Source of the DNA: Prorocentrum cordatum
Taxonomy: Eukaryota > Sar > Dinophyceae > Prorocentrales > Prorocentraceae
Reading direction: 5' to 3'
Length of the DNA stretch: 64,000 nucleotides
NCBI GenBank assembly: GCA_963575745.1
Contig: CAUYUJ010014333.1
Span: 60,001 to 124,000, forward strand
Below, piece by piece: positions 63,601 through 64,000 of the stretch. Under the pieces are notes generated by a model. It saw only the letters and a program-made list of their open reading frames with translations, ran no database searches and was not told the DNA's origin. A program made the translations under genes and the position numbers. Each line of letters starts with the position of its first letter. Position 1 is the stretch's first letter.

Positions 63601-64000
63601 CATGCGTTTTTTTTTGTTCGTCGGCGATTTCTTCCTTGAGCAAATACGAGGAATCCCAATCGGAGGGCCTATATCTGGCTGCGTATTAGAGGTCGTCTTG
63701 AGTCGAAAGGAGCACGACTATGACAAAGCACATCCCTCCCGAAAGCTGAATCCCACCAGCCCTTTGGGCGTGAGTGGTTTAGCGAGCTTTCTCTGTCCTC
63801 AACCCCCCAACCCCCCTTCTTCCCCTTCGGGGAGGGGTTTACCCCTCCCCCTCCCCCCTCCCCCTGGGCCTGGAGAGGGCGGGCCGAATGTAACCACTCG
63901 GGGTCTTTTTCAACTCCTGGGAGGGCCAAAAAACGACGACCCTCACAAGGATTCTGGCCCCCAGGGGGGGGGGGGACCGTTTGGCGCCTCTACTCCTCTT
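60653..64000 (+). CDS. GIY-YIG endonuclease-reverse transcriptase protein (Penelope-like, N-terminal nuclease), 3' partial
   Basis: A single plus frame is open from just after a TAA (60650-60652) to the window edge, 1,116 codons without a stop. The first likely Met is at 60884. Domains by residue from that Met: basic/hydrophobic leader 1-215, GIY-YIG nuclease 220-320, basic linker with PRPRPRRRR about 330-340, helical linker to 640, RT 645-945. RT landmarks are VEDKDPN (655 on), LPYCYPTVKAKCW (723 on), motif A ADAGQAY (Asp 832) and motif B GIPIGGPIS (923 on). Penelope-like retroelements pair such an RT with GIY-YIG, normally C-terminal; permuted N-terminal forms are known in the Chlamys group. 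Composition is more balanced than the GC-rich surroundings. After about 63750 the frame runs into C- and G-rich text with no motif C, so coding probably ends or is interrupted there. It could also be a domesticated RT gene. Confidence 0.85.
61535..61840 (+). other. GIY-YIG nuclease domain within the RT protein
   Basis: SSYGYVYQLG (GIY strand, Gly codon 61547) is followed nine residues later by RYIGQ (YIG strand, Tyr codon 61580), then YRLREHWRDW carrying the conserved Arg, GRYNLMLRMDG, FYAMVV, and LPLEAGLIDM with the metal-binding Glu (codon 61790). PEANFQ supplies the Asn (codon 61826). All five GIY-YIG landmarks are present in order and at normal spacing, so the nuclease should be active. 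The fold makes single-strand nicks or double-strand breaks and would prime reverse transcription at the target. Confidence 0.85.
62810..63760 (+). other. Reverse transcriptase domain (motifs 1 to B)
   Basis: RT1-like KIAITVEDKDPNTLWV (the ADK position of Penelope-like RTs), fingers LPYCYPTVKAKCW, helix RRIYRMMGRAIAHCVKF and strand WTVVNLDLAFDVLRE. A C-x2-C-x5-C cluster CSQCGRHMSC (from 63329) stands just before motif A VADAGQAYEDLD, then FFLFVGDFFLEQIRGIPIGG PISG (63608-63679, broken here only for length). The Y/F-x-D-D motif C, expected 40-70 residues later, is not found in this frame; the Cys cluster inside the palm region is unusual. Confidence 0.8.

Overview
The window looks like gene-poor nuclear DNA of a eukaryotic microalga, most likely a dinoflagellate. 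This rests on the high GC content, the near absence of ordinary genes, the dense micro-, mini- and satellite repeats, and three unrelated retroelement lineages whose motifs resemble what I remember of dinoflagellate LINE proteins (a reverse-transcriptase motif B reading AGCSF, and another reading RPGxPxxD). I saw no prokaryotic operon, rRNA or tRNA, telomere repeat or dinoflagellate spliced leader, so the assignment is an inference (about 0.7).

Layout. 1-20 kb: a ~345-bp satellite at the left edge; (TCC)n and (CAT)n microsatellites; GC-rich 9-12-bp minisatellites; a degenerate ~90-100-bp repeat field; a 42-bp minisatellite; a (GGATT)-based higher-order satellite flanked by two copies of a ~700-bp duplicated segment; further microsatellites. 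20-29.2 kb: a ribonuclease H relic, then a decayed sense-strand LINE (LINE-1) with zinc-finger ORF1, AP-like endonuclease, reverse transcriptase, ribonuclease H and C-terminal zinc ribbon. 29-39 kb: repeats, small foldback elements and a 63-bp coding-frame minisatellite. 39.6-44 kb: an antisense LINE (LINE-2) of another type, broken by only a few single-codon or single-base lesions. 44-60.5 kb: a three-frame-open 101-bp satellite, a 90-bp satellite, a third reverse-transcriptase relic, several foldback elements, and about 1.9 kb of TG/CG alternating DNA.

60.65-64 kb holds the most important feature: one uninterrupted frame of over 1,100 codons, open to the window edge. It carries a GIY-YIG nuclease domain upstream of a reverse transcriptase of the Penelope/telomerase-like kind. 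It is the only long, intact, complex coding sequence here. The usual Penelope-like order (RT then GIY-YIG) is reversed, and the RT runs into low-complexity sequence between motifs B and C.

Five families of short dispersed elements (A, B, C, D and a ~17-bp cluster F), plus one isolated 141-bp hairpin, recur independently of the LINEs. Families A and B have long terminal inverted repeats and look like MITEs or foldback elements. No cellular pathway can be reconstructed; what works together in this window is the set of domains within each retroelement.
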